In this document: piece after piece, positions 46,271-55,359 of the stretch
Numbering within the stretch: position 1 is the stretch's first letter
Layout: each line of letters begins with the position of its first letter
Source of the DNA: Algoriphagus sp. NG3
Lineage (GTDB): Bacteria > Bacteroidota > Bacteroidia > Cytophagales > Cyclobacteriaceae
Direction: 5' to 3'
Assembly: GCF_034119865.1 (NCBI RefSeq)
Contig: NZ_CP139421.1
Span: 2,170,001-2,234,000, forward strand
Length of the DNA: 64,000 nt
The notes under the pieces: generated by a model
Databases searched by the model: none
Told to the model about the DNA's origin: nothing
Seen by the model: the letters and a program-made list of their open reading frames with translations, nothing else
Made by a program: the position numbers and the translations under genes

Positions 46271-48121
46271 TTAATTCCCTTGACTGGTTTGAAGTGATTT
46301 TACTTTGAAAACAGCTTCTTTGACCATGTCACCGGCATTTTCCAAATCATAATCCTGATCTGCCGGAGTATCGGGAGTGGGGAAATGTTTTTGGTCTCCA
46401 GTTCTGAACATCACCCGTTCCAGACTTGCGACTGGAGCATGAAACAGTCTCATTCCTTTGTCCACACCATTTACAGTAACTGTATAAGACCTGGAATCCA
46501 CGGCTATCTCCAACTCAATTTTGTAGGTCTTCCCAGCTTCATAAGCTTGAATGTTTCTAAATCTCGCACCGGATTTACTTTTGAAATTCCCATCTTCATC
46601 AAAAATCAATCTGATGGCCGGCAATCCCCTATTATCCTGAAATTCGATCTGCAAAAGCCCATGGTCGTTTTGTTCTGGCTTGATTTCAAAAGCTGCCTTT
46701 AGCTTTTTGGATTCCGGAATTACCCTTTCTACCCGTGCATAGTCGAATGGATCTTTATCCCTCAATGTCAGCCATTTTTCCCCCTGCCCATCTTGCTCTA
46801 TCCGAGAAGAAGCCCACAGTAAATTATATACATTCCACTTTTCCAACTCCTTACCTGATTCCATTTGGTCAAATACTTCATTTGGATGTTTATCAACTTT
46901 TCCTGTGACAGGGGCAGGAATAGCAGTTACCCAGATATCCTCTTTGTTCATGCTGTAGGTCACCCATATCCTGCCATCACCTGGATCACCCTTTCCTTCC
47001 AAAATCCCTCTCACATACTGTGGCCCATACGATTTATAGTTACCTCCATAGCGCATAGGGGTAATCTCCCCGTGCACCAGTAGCAAATCTGTATAATTCA
47101 ATCCGTCATCACTGTTGGAAATAGCCAAAGGCCATCTGTATTCTGAAGGGTTATAGATGGTAGCAAATTTTCCATCCGGTGTTTTCTGTCCCCAGATCTT
47201 TGCATTACTGTTGATAAAACCCGGGGCTCTGCTAGGTGTATATTCCCAATTCATCCCTCCATCTTTGCTAATGGAAGTCAAGGCATGCTTCCACAGCCCC
47301 ACTACTTTTCCATCGTCCAAATGATAGTAACTAAAAGCCTTATATTGTTTTTTCAAAGGAATCAAAGGATCGTCACGATCCGCTTCTTCCACCCATTGCA
47401 TCATCATCAGCGGCTCTGACAATAGCTCCTCACAGGCTTTGATGAAGCCCTTGTCTTGGCTTGATTTGTAGAAAGGAAATGCTGAAAGTTCTTTGTCCCA
47501 GGTAGCATTATGCCTGATAAAATGAATTGGCCCAAAGCTCCCATCTTCATGGATCTCCCGGACAACCCGGCCGATACCCAGTCCATCATTCGGATGGTCT
47601 TTTTCATCAATCGCAATCCCGTAATATCCCAAAGCCAATAGCCTTCCCACTTTGGACACATAAAATCCAACCCGCTGGTGCATGATGGCATCCGCATCTT
47701 TGGTTTCCCCATCTACTCCGGGTTTGGTTATTCCATCAGGGACTTTGTAGATCGGGAAAAGTACTTTTGGTTTTGACCATTCTTTCCCATCTTTCGAGTT
47801 TAGCAACAAGGTATGGTTTGGCGGAATGTGCTCCCCAACCGAATCACTGATGTAGCTGACATAAAAAGTATCGTTCCAGTGCGCCATCATCGGGGCATGG
47901 TTGTATGTCCAACCAAATCCATCAGCCTGTTCGGGGTATTGTCTATTGGCTCTTACTACCTGCGTGGCATGCACACCAACTGCCGGCCTAAGGTTGCCAT
48001 GGTGGTAGTCGATATTGGAGATTGTCTTTCCAGTGTAATGGACTGTATCCTGGGCATTCAGATTGGACTGGGCAGAAATCAGCAAGCATAAAACTGAAAA
48101 AATGAGACGGAATTTATGCAT
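46271..48121 (-). CDS. Sialidase-fold hydrolase with C-terminal LamG-like domain, secreted
   Basis: The product is 616 residues with a signal peptide ending near SNLNAQ. Residues from about 40 to 400 have Asp-boxes (NSKDGKEW, SKDGGMNW, NSDDGLNY) and look like a sialidase-type propeller. Residues from about 430 to 605 are beta-rich (YKIELEIAVDSRSYTVTVNG), as in concanavalin/LamG domains. It is the first gene of the tightly packed transport and catabolic block. It may release a 2-keto-3-deoxy acid such as Dha or Kdo from pectin. The exact CAZy family is unknown, and it is not a close copy of the shorter sialidase-fold proteins. Confidence 0.75.
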   Translation of the reverse strand: MHKFRLIFSVLCLLISAQSNLNAQDTVHYTGKTISNIDYHHGNLRPAVGVHATQVVRANRQYPEQADGFGWTYNHAPMMAHWNDTFYVSYISDSVGEHIPPNHTLLLNSKDGKEWSKPKVLFPIYKVPDGITKPGVDGETKDADAIMHQRVGFYVSKVGRLLALGYYGIAIDEKDHPNDGLGIGRVVREIHEDGSFGPIHFIRHNATWDKELSAFPFYKSSQDKGFIKACEELLSEPLMMMQWVEEADRDDPLIPLKKQYKAFSYYHLDDGKVVGLWKHALTSISKDGGMNWEYTPSRAPGFINSNAKIWGQKTPDGKFATIYNPSEYRWPLAISNSDDGLNYTDLLLVHGEITPMRYGGNYKSYGPQYVRGILEGKGDPGDGRIWVTYSMNKEDIWVTAIPAPVTGKVDKHPNEVFDQMESGKELEKWNVYNLLWASSRIEQDGQGEKWLTLRDKDPFDYARVERVIPESKKLKAAFEIKPEQNDHGLLQIEFQDNRGLPAIRLIFDEDGNFKSKSGARFRNIQAYEAGKTYKIELEIAVDSRSYTVTVNGVDKGMRLFHAPVASLERVMFRTGDQKHFPTPDTPADQDYDLENAGDMVKEAVFKVKSLQTSQGN

Positions 48122-48255
48122 TGAGGGCTATGGTTATCGTTTTGTTTTCTTTTAGGCTTCCCATTAGTTCAATAGGGATATGACCTTTTAAAGACAAATT
48201 ATTCTCATATGAAAGGGGAGAAAATCCTGGTTTTCTCATCGTATGAATACTTTAT

Positions 48256-49833
48256 TTATTCTTGAATGGCTTCTTTCCTAACCCCCATCTCTGTGGTCAA
48301 TGGAGTGGCCACATTGTCCAAAGTGTTGTTTTTCAAATAGATCTTGGATGTCATGACTCCACTGATGCGGAAAAACATATCAGAAGGCATCATTTGGAAA
48401 TTATTGTGCAGTAGCGCATTTGAGACATTGTTCAATTTTACTACTTCTGTATTATTCAAGGGTGTACTTGTTTTTACATTGTCCAGGATAAGGTTTTCCA
48501 CCTCTTCAAATATGAATGAGGGGCCGTCCGTAGTAGAGATCTGTACATCATGAAATTCAACGTTTTTAGCAGTATGCACGGAAAAACCGCTTTTTGCTTC
48601 CATGTTGATGTTTGAAAAACTGATATTGTCGATCGGCATTTCTGAAATCCCCAGTACATTTCCCGCAACGTTGACATTGGTTCCCGTCACATTAGCAATG
48701 TGGATATTCCTGAAGATCGGAGTGCGTTCGGTCACGGGTTCCTCCGTGGTTCCTTTGTCGTAGAAGAGGTTCAGCACAATAGCCTCCCCTTTGATATTGT
48801 TCATCACCACATTACTGATCCGGATTTCTTCGACTACACCACCACGTCCTCTTGCCGATTTGAGTCTGATCCCACGGTCTGTGCCGTCAAATACACAATT
48901 GGAAATCGTGATCTTCCGGATATCTCCCGAAACTTCACTTCCGATGACCACACCTCCATGGCCGGAAAGCATGGTACAGTTGGTGATCTTCACGTTCTCT
49001 GTAGGTGTGGCATGCTTTCTCCCATCCATGTCCCGGCCGGATTTGATCGTGATGCAGTCATCACCCACTGAAATATGGCAGTCAGAAATATGTACATTCT
49101 TGCAGGAAGTGGGATTGATCCCATCCGTGTTTGGAGATGGGGGATTGATGATGGTCAGACCGGAAATTTTGATATCCTCTGAAAATGCCGGATTTACTGT
49201 CCAAAATGGTGAATTTACTATGGTGATTCCTTCTATCCTGATGTTTTTACATTCAAAAGGTTGGATCAATGGTGGGCGGAAGAACTTCATTCCCATCGTC
49301 CCTTGATAATAAGGGGCTGTCTCCAGGTCGGGATTCAATTCATCCCACATTTTTTGGTATTTGTTGAGCGGCAAATCTTCCTTTGCATGGCGTATTCTGT
49401 ACATTTCATCCCACCATGCTTTGCCCTGACCGTCGATTTTCCCTCTGCCGGTGATGGTGATGTTTTCTGCCTGATAGGCATAGATCAGCGGAGAAAAGTT
49501 CTGCATAACCGTTCCCTCCCAACGCATTTTTACAAATGGTAAATACTCTTCCAGGTCAGTAGAGAATTTGAGCAAAGCCCCTGCATCCAAATGAATAGTG
49601 ATGTTGCTTTTCAGTTGGATCGCCCCGGTCAAATATTCTCCTGCGGGAAAGAAAAGTGTCCCTCCTCCAGCCGCATGCGCATTGTCTATGGCTTGCTGGA
49701 TTTGGTTGGTGCTGAGTTCACCCTGCTTGCTTACTCCATGTTTGGTTACATCTATCCATCCCTCCTGATCCATGGCAATGGATAGGGAAGTGGAAAAGCA
49801 AAACATGGAAATGAATAAGATTCTTGTAAGCAT
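48256..49833 (-). CDS. GH28 polygalacturonase-type glycoside hydrolase, secreted
   Basis: This 525-residue protein has a signal peptide (FCFSTSLSIAM) and a right-handed beta-helix. All four GH28 catalytic/substrate motifs are present: NTDG (SPNTDGINPTS), DD (VGDDCITIKSG), GHGG (LSGHGGVVIGS) and RxK (DRGIRLKSA). The upstream part contains the pectate-lyase-3-like N-terminus (GTLFFPAGEYLTG). It hydrolyses galacturonic-acid linkages in pectin, probably in the periplasm as an exo-acting enzyme. It lies 134 bp upstream of the sialidase-fold gene. Confidence 0.92.
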   Translation of the reverse strand: MLTRILFISMFCFSTSLSIAMDQEGWIDVTKHGVSKQGELSTNQIQQAIDNAHAAGGGTLFFPAGEYLTGAIQLKSNITIHLDAGALLKFSTDLEEYLPFVKMRWEGTVMQNFSPLIYAYQAENITITGRGKIDGQGKAWWDEMYRIRHAKEDLPLNKYQKMWDELNPDLETAPYYQGTMGMKFFRPPLIQPFECKNIRIEGITIVNSPFWTVNPAFSEDIKISGLTIINPPSPNTDGINPTSCKNVHISDCHISVGDDCITIKSGRDMDGRKHATPTENVKITNCTMLSGHGGVVIGSEVSGDIRKITISNCVFDGTDRGIRLKSARGRGGVVEEIRISNVVMNNIKGEAIVLNLFYDKGTTEEPVTERTPIFRNIHIANVTGTNVNVAGNVLGISEMPIDNISFSNINMEAKSGFSVHTAKNVEFHDVQISTTDGPSFIFEEVENLILDNVKTSTPLNNTEVVKLNNVSNALLHNNFQMMPSDMFFRISGVMTSKIYLKNNTLDNVATPLTTEMGVRKEAIQE

Positions 49834-50337
49834 GGTTTTGTTTAGATTTTAGATTATTGAATTCTGTATCATTTTCTGGTATTGATGGATATTTTATTTC
49901 TTTGTTGTCCATCTTTTTTTGAACCACATAGCCACATAGTTACACATAGAGCATACTTTTTTCTATGTGGTTTTTCGTTTTTTTGAACAACTTATTTTGT
50001 GGTTTTATTGCCTTTTCTAACATCAATCCTATATAAATATCTCCACATAAAATTTTATATCGTCCGTGCCTATGGCACTGTTGATAACTACATTCAATCT
50101 TTGTTCCCGGCAATAAATTGCCGGGCTAGTATTTCGGTCATGCCTACGGCATTTTCGTAAATATTGACATCCTTCTCAAACATCTATTTCCCTAATAGCC
50201 CAGTCAACTGACACCTTCTCCCCAATCCCCTAGCCTACTACTAACCAATAGCTTAATTAAGCGATAACCATTCAACTAACGACAAATCTCTTACTGCCCA
50301 ACTTGTGTTGACTGTTGACCGTCTTCCGTTGACCAAA
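49834..50337. other. Spacer with REP-like hairpins
   Basis: This 504-bp AT-rich spacer lies between the GH140-like and GH28 genes. Apart from the hairpin cluster at 50066-50152 and a GTTGACTGTTGACCGTCTTCC word stretch near 50308, I see nothing. No gene is visible. Confidence 0.55.
50066..50152. repeat. Three consecutive REP-like hairpins
   Basis: GTGCC/GGCAC (50066-50078), CCCGGCAAT/ATTGCCGGG (50106-50125, perfect 9-bp stem, 2-nt loop) and ATGCC/GGCAT (50140-50152). GTGCC/GGCAC stems also appear in the cluster at 25741-26049. Confidence 0.7.
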
Positions 50338-51756
50338 TCAATTTAGCACTAGCACCCAGTCGTTGCCATCCTGTACCTCCCCGTCCGGTTTGAATTTGTG
50401 GGTTCCTTTGTTGTCAATTTTTCCTATTTCTGAATAAGCACCTGTCCTTGGATTGTACCATTTAGCCTCTAATGTATCACCTCCAAATGTCCCCAGTTGA
50501 AGTTCTATTTCCCTGCCTGTATAGGTATAAACCAATGCATAATCATTTCCTCTGGTCGCTACCAGGTAATCATATTTTTGTCCTTGATTGAGAATCAAGG
50601 TTTGGTCTGGAATTCTTTCGAAATAGGGGAAATCAAGCATCAGGTTTTTGAGGTGGATCATCTGCTTGGCACCGGGAGCATACATGGCTTCTTCCCAAGT
50701 AATATTATTGCCATAGGCACTGGATTCATCCATAGGTCTATGCATCTGCATCACCGCACTGTGTCCATACGTATATCCAGCTGCTCCCGCAAATACCGAC
50801 CAATAGCCATATCTCCTCACGGCTGCATCGTCCCACAGCGGTTCATTGGGATCATGGAGCCCTTGTGGAATTCCTTCATAGGAAGGTTCAGCGTCCAGTG
50901 TAGGTTTGGTAGGCTTCAATGCATAATCCACATCTACGTATTTCCAATTATCCTCACCATAAGCCTTCCCCGAGGTATCTTGGTCATACCTTCTATGTCC
51001 CGATTGGATCATATTGAAATCCAGCCATTTTTCCTTGTGAAACCAATCCGAGGACTGGGTTCTTCCTCTAGGATGGAAAGTGATCAGGTGATCCGGATTT
51101 AATTCCCAAAGATTATGACCTATCGTTTGCCATACCGCTGTGGAGTCACTTCCGGGTACATCTCCCCCATTCAACCAAATAACATGTTTGCTATTCTTAT
51201 ATCGCTTAGCGAGGAATCTACTGTATTCATTTGCATCCTGACTAGTAACATGACCAGCACGCACAGGTGATCCCCATACCGGAACCAATGCCATGTACAA
51301 CCCCTTTTCTCCAGCCAGACCTACTACATAGTCAACATGATCCCAATAATCATATTGCCCTTGTTCCATGTCCTTTCCCTCTATAATTTTTGGGGTAGCT
51401 ACATTTCCATTGACCAGAGCTGTGTCTCCATAAACATTTACAGCTTCATTCGTATGTAAAACCATCACCTGGATCACATTGAAGCCCTTCTGCTTTCTGT
51501 CCTCTAAGTATCGTTCCGTTTCTTCCCTATCCAGTTTGCTTAACAGCAACCAACCAGTATCCCCAAGCCAGAAAAAAGGGTCACCGCTCTCAGTTTCGAA
51601 ATATCTTTGGTTTTCGGAGATTTTAAGCCCAGGCATTCCTTCATCGCTTTTTTCTATCCGCTCTTCATCAAGCTTTTTTTCTCCACAGGACAGAAGAAAC
51701 AATGCTGCTCCAAACAGCATTGTAATCTTGGTGTATTTTAAATCTCTTAATATCAT
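50338..51756 (-). CDS. GH140-like (DUF4038) glycosidase, lipoprotein
   Basis: The 472-residue product has a lipoprotein signal (GAALFLLSCGEK) and a DUF4038 TIM barrel. Conserved segments include PFFWLGDTGWLLLSKL, KGFNVIQVMVL, WLNGGDVPGS and LDAEPSYEGIP, followed by the C-terminal DUF5060-like beta domain (YALVYTYTGREIELQLG). GH140 enzymes cleave apiosyl-galacturonic-acid linkages in RG-II. The Asp and Glu in WLNGGD and DAEPSYEG are the likely catalytic pair by family comparison. Apiosidase activity is inferred from fold and context only. Confidence 0.8.
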   Translation of the reverse strand: MILRDLKYTKITMLFGAALFLLSCGEKKLDEERIEKSDEGMPGLKISENQRYFETESGDPFFWLGDTGWLLLSKLDREETERYLEDRKQKGFNVIQVMVLHTNEAVNVYGDTALVNGNVATPKIIEGKDMEQGQYDYWDHVDYVVGLAGEKGLYMALVPVWGSPVRAGHVTSQDANEYSRFLAKRYKNSKHVIWLNGGDVPGSDSTAVWQTIGHNLWELNPDHLITFHPRGRTQSSDWFHKEKWLDFNMIQSGHRRYDQDTSGKAYGEDNWKYVDVDYALKPTKPTLDAEPSYEGIPQGLHDPNEPLWDDAAVRRYGYWSVFAGAAGYTYGHSAVMQMHRPMDESSAYGNNITWEEAMYAPGAKQMIHLKNLMLDFPYFERIPDQTLILNQGQKYDYLVATRGNDYALVYTYTGREIELQLGTFGGDTLEAKWYNPRTGAYSEIGKIDNKGTHKFKPDGEVQDGNDWVLVLN

Positions 51757-52112
51757 GTTTCAATTTCGTTTTCAGGATGCCTTTATCACTGTTCGACCCT
51801 TTCAGGGTAGTCAATGGTGTAATTGAATCTTTATCCCCGGATTGACATCAGAGGCTATTCAAAGTTTAATCCATTCGGGGTTGGTCTTCAATTTTAATAT
51901 CATTCCCTTTCCCCCGGTTGCAACCCAAGGGTATTCAAGGTGTAACAACCTTGTAGTTGATCTATTCTCTGTTTCTTGCTTCTTGATTCTCGTTTCTTGC
52001 CTCTTATATCTCGTTTCTTGTCTTCCCGATTAAAGCACAGGCTCTTCAGGGCAAGCTTTGATTCTTACCTGTCATTTCTTATTTCTTGGCTCTTTTCTCA
52101 AGCGCTATCTAC
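51757..52112. repeat. Spacer with REP-like hairpin and word repeats
   Basis: ACCCT/AGGGT forms a hairpin at 51796-51808, and CCCGGATTGACATC and CCCCCGGTTGCAACC follow. From about 51960 there are repeated TTTCTTGCTTCTTGATTCTCG words. No gene is visible. Confidence 0.65.
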
Positions 52113-55100
52113 CTAATCCTTAACTATCCACAGAACCAACGTCTTATCTTTTGGCTTTTGGAGGTTCATTTTGCCTTTAAGCGTCTGTGTACTATTCGCC
52201 ACAGTCTCTCCTGAACCTGGGTCAATCCAACGGAGAACATAAATGCTTTCCTTAGATCCAAAATCTAGTTCGACCTGATCTTGGGCATAAACCAAATATT
52301 GCTTACCCTCTTCCTCCATCGTCCAGTTAACATCCAGTTTTTGTGTAGTATAAACGGGCTTCATTTTCTCTAAACCCATTAAAAATCCAGGCTCTCCTAC
52401 ATTCGGTATAGGAGGCAAAGAACCTCCTCCAAACAAGACAGCCCAACCGAAATCCGGTGCTTTTGGGGTAGTGTAAATCACTGCCTTGTCGGGATATTTT
52501 TGTCTGTACTCACTGATAGCTCGATATACTTCAGCTCCTGTTTCTTTGCCTGGCTTAAGTTGTCTTGCATGCTGTCTGGGAGCCAGGTTTTTTCCACCTT
52601 CTGGGGCATATACATTTCCATCTTGGGTATAATGCCAATAGCGGATATCGATTACATCAATGTGTTGTCCGCGCTCCGGATCCTCTAAAATGGCATCTTG
52701 CACATCTTTGGTAGCACTTAATCCCAAAAGTGCATTTGAACCGGTTTCCTTTTCCCACTGGATCACTTCATCCACCCAAAACTCCATAAATGACAATGGG
52801 CCTGTGTATTCCGCACTGGTAAATTGGATCACATTGGTATTGCCGGCAAAGTTTTCAAGTCCTTTTCTGATAAAAGCTTGGTGAAGTTTCCTTCGCTCAG
52901 GATGTTGGACATCATAAAATTGTTCTGCCAGGAAAATCCTTTTGTCTCCGGCGTAAGGTGGTGGCTCTGGAAATCCAGTTTGGTTGACATTGTTGGCAGG
53001 CCTCCAAGGTGAATCCGCCCAGTGAGCCCCAGCTTCCAGGATATTGTGCTGGAAATAGTTCTGGTGAAACAATACCAAACCAAGTTCTGAACCTAAGTCA
53101 GCAAAATCCTTGAGTCGCTGCCAATACCAGCTATTGTACTTGGTCAAATCATACTTGCTCAACCCATCCCAAGCCGTACCCTCACCCGATCTGGCAAAAG
53201 GCTGCTCGTAAAACGGTGCCCACACTTCCCCGTCCATTCTTCTGACCCGCTCATGGTCATCCCTCCTTCTTTCATACCAGAGACCATAATTATGATCCAA
53301 AGTCACAAATCCATCTCTTTTCAATTCCACGGCCATGGAGTTCAGCTCATCCGTCAGACCTGCCCCATTCCTACCAGGAACAAACCGCGTCACGTGCGGT
53401 TTAGCGGATTTCACATCACGATCTCTTAAGCTTCCTCTCCACCAGGAGACTTCTTGTCTTTTTCCTACCAAGAGGCCAGAATCAGCAAGCAAAAGTCCAT
53501 TGGACAAGCGGATATTTGCACTTTTGGTTGAATGTGATGTGGGTTGCTTTGATTTTGGTTTAAATTCTTTCCCTCCCTGGGTGGCAATAGGATTTCTATC
53601 CGGAGCCAAGGCAATCCACTGTTTCAGAGTAATCAATTCTTCTTGGGCAGCATGAGTCAGATCAGCTGCTTGTTGATAACTGGGGCTAGTGGATGCTTCA
53701 GAATCCCTAGGCAGCATATCAGGCTGAAAAGGCAATTTCCCAAGCCTGGCTTCCAACTGGGCATAAAACAGACTTTTGGGATTGATATGGCTGTTGGTGC
53801 TTTCCCAATCCCCGTTGCCTTCGAACTGTCCCCAGGTGCCGTAAGCCCAATTTTGTGCTGTGGGTGGGGAAAAACAGGATATCAATGAAGCTGAACATTG
53901 CCAAAGCATGCTGCTGCCAACAGTCCAGCCAGCTCCCCTTTGCCGCTGTCCGAGATTCTTAAACCCCAAACCGTGTCCATCGATTTTCACATTGTCATAC
54001 AAGGCGCCCGATGACCACCCCTCTATTCCTCCACTCTCTCCATAGGGCAAATATGACTCGCAGGAGAGGAAAACATTAGGGCCGACTGCATTGAGCCCAA
54101 CCGAAAAATCATGTATTCCATTTTCAGCATAACATCGTTGAAATAGATTCTGCTGACCTTGGGTGTAGAACGTGCGGCGTCTATGTCCGCCGATTTCTGA
54201 AACCGGGTCGAGTGAGATACAATCCTCCACAGTAACCCTTTTGCCAGATGAGTGAATGATTACAGCCGAACCTGCAAAATGACGGAAATTCACCTGTCTC
54301 ACCCAGGCATCCTGCGTATTTTCAATAGAAATTCCTGTCCATCGATGTTCTTCGTCTTTGCTGTTTTCAGCATCAAATGTGGATATCAGCTGTAAGTTCT
54401 CTATACCTATATTGGCTATTCTTCCCTCCCATTCGTAAGGTTCAACATATGCTTTTGTGTAGTTTGGATCCAAAGGCATGGTCAAAGGGACATCAATAAA
54501 GACCGTATCCCCCTGGATTCTATGGATCTTTCTATCCCAGACTTGGTCATGATCACTAGGCTTCCAGCCAATCCACCCTGTCTCCCCACCAAAATCGGCC
54601 ATCTGCATGGCATCAATCCATTCATGCGTAGCAGGACGGGTGATCAATACATGCTGTCCTACTTTGAGTTTTCCAGCTTGCTCAACCAACACATATTCAC
54701 TCCCCAGCGGATAGAAAACTTCTTTGACAGCTGATTTTTCCCCTAAAACAATATCCTTTTTCCCTTGGACTTTGATCAAATCATCTCTGTGTGTTCCTGC
54801 TCCAATCAACCGAGTCCCTCCTTCACCTGCACCGCTCCCCCTCAAAACAACCCCGTCATTTCCCAAAAACAATGTGCCTTGGATCTGAAAATCACCTTTA
54901 TCCAAAACAACGGCCCCGCGGAATCCATTCTTGTCCAAAGGCATATGTGCCACCTGATTCAATGCCTCCTGAATCAAAACTGTGGCATCTCCTTCCACTG
55001 GAGAAACAAAAAAAACAGGACTGACAAATGGGATTGGAACTTCGCTCAATCGATAGCCAGCGAATGAATAGTCGGGAATCCTATTTCCAAATTCATCTGG

Positions 55101-55214
55101 CTCATACACCAAATTTCCTTCTTCGAATGAAAGTTTAGGCTGTACATTCTGCCCAAATACTACATGGCAGCATGTGAAAAAGGAAAAAAGAAATAGGAAT
55201 TTCAATTTGCTCAT
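52113..55214 (-). CDS. Bimodular beta-helix + TIM-barrel-like pectin-active protein, secreted
   Basis: The protein is about 1033 residues with a signal peptide (FLFLFSFFTCCHVVFGQ). I chose the ATG at 55214 because the upstream 12 codons precede the signal. Residues from about 50 to 480 form a right-handed beta-helix of the pectin-lyase type (GAVVLDKGDFQIQG, NIGIENLQLIS). After a linker (about 540-590), residues from about 620 to 960 look like a TIM-barrel glycosidase (GSELGLVLFHQNYFQ, NVIQFTSAEYTG, DVIDIRYWHY). I recognise DUF4955/DUF6298-like organisation, but the activity is unknown. It lies between the DUF3826 and GH140-like genes. Confidence 0.75.
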   Translation of the reverse strand: MSKLKFLFLFSFFTCCHVVFGQNVQPKLSFEEGNLVYEPDEFGNRIPDYSFAGYRLSEVPIPFVSPVFFVSPVEGDATVLIQEALNQVAHMPLDKNGFRGAVVLDKGDFQIQGTLFLGNDGVVLRGSGAGEGGTRLIGAGTHRDDLIKVQGKKDIVLGEKSAVKEVFYPLGSEYVLVEQAGKLKVGQHVLITRPATHEWIDAMQMADFGGETGWIGWKPSDHDQVWDRKIHRIQGDTVFIDVPLTMPLDPNYTKAYVEPYEWEGRIANIGIENLQLISTFDAENSKDEEHRWTGISIENTQDAWVRQVNFRHFAGSAVIIHSSGKRVTVEDCISLDPVSEIGGHRRRTFYTQGQQNLFQRCYAENGIHDFSVGLNAVGPNVFLSCESYLPYGESGGIEGWSSGALYDNVKIDGHGLGFKNLGQRQRGAGWTVGSSMLWQCSASLISCFSPPTAQNWAYGTWGQFEGNGDWESTNSHINPKSLFYAQLEARLGKLPFQPDMLPRDSEASTSPSYQQAADLTHAAQEELITLKQWIALAPDRNPIATQGGKEFKPKSKQPTSHSTKSANIRLSNGLLLADSGLLVGKRQEVSWWRGSLRDRDVKSAKPHVTRFVPGRNGAGLTDELNSMAVELKRDGFVTLDHNYGLWYERRRDDHERVRRMDGEVWAPFYEQPFARSGEGTAWDGLSKYDLTKYNSWYWQRLKDFADLGSELGLVLFHQNYFQHNILEAGAHWADSPWRPANNVNQTGFPEPPPYAGDKRIFLAEQFYDVQHPERRKLHQAFIRKGLENFAGNTNVIQFTSAEYTGPLSFMEFWVDEVIQWEKETGSNALLGLSATKDVQDAILEDPERGQHIDVIDIRYWHYTQDGNVYAPEGGKNLAPRQHARQLKPGKETGAEVYRAISEYRQKYPDKAVIYTTPKAPDFGWAVLFGGGSLPPIPNVGEPGFLMGLEKMKPVYTTQKLDVNWTMEEEGKQYLVYAQDQVELDFGSKESIYVLRWIDPGSGETVANSTQTLKGKMNLQKPKDKTLVLWIVKD

Positions 55215-55270
55215 TGGAAGAATTTCGGTAAATCCTCGTGTTAATGCCACTTAGTTGGTGGATTCAATTG

Positions 55271-55337
55271 AACTTTTCCAAAGTTGACTGTTGGTATCCC
55301 ACTTTACCTGATGCGCTGCTTCAACTTTGGAAAAGTT
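55271..55337. repeat. Perfect 17-bp inverted repeat between DUF3826 and beta-helix genes
   Basis: AACTTTTCCAAAGTTGA (55271-55287) and TCAACTTTGGAAAAGTT (55321-55337) are perfect inverted repeats separated by 33 nt. There is no poly-U tract after it on the minus-strand transcript. It lies between the DUF3826 stop and the next start in the operon. Confidence 0.85.
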
Positions 55338-55359
55338 GTGATTTTGTTGTTGACTTATC

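Noticed and set aside
42626..48121. Sialic acid catabolic operon (sialidase, NanA-like lyase, SSS transporter)
   Set aside because: The aldolase Lys context is GLKDSE rather than the NAL GxKxT pattern. No N-acetylmannosamine epimerase/kinase, NagA or NagB gene is present, and a PdxA2-DUF1537 pair is not needed for sialic acid.
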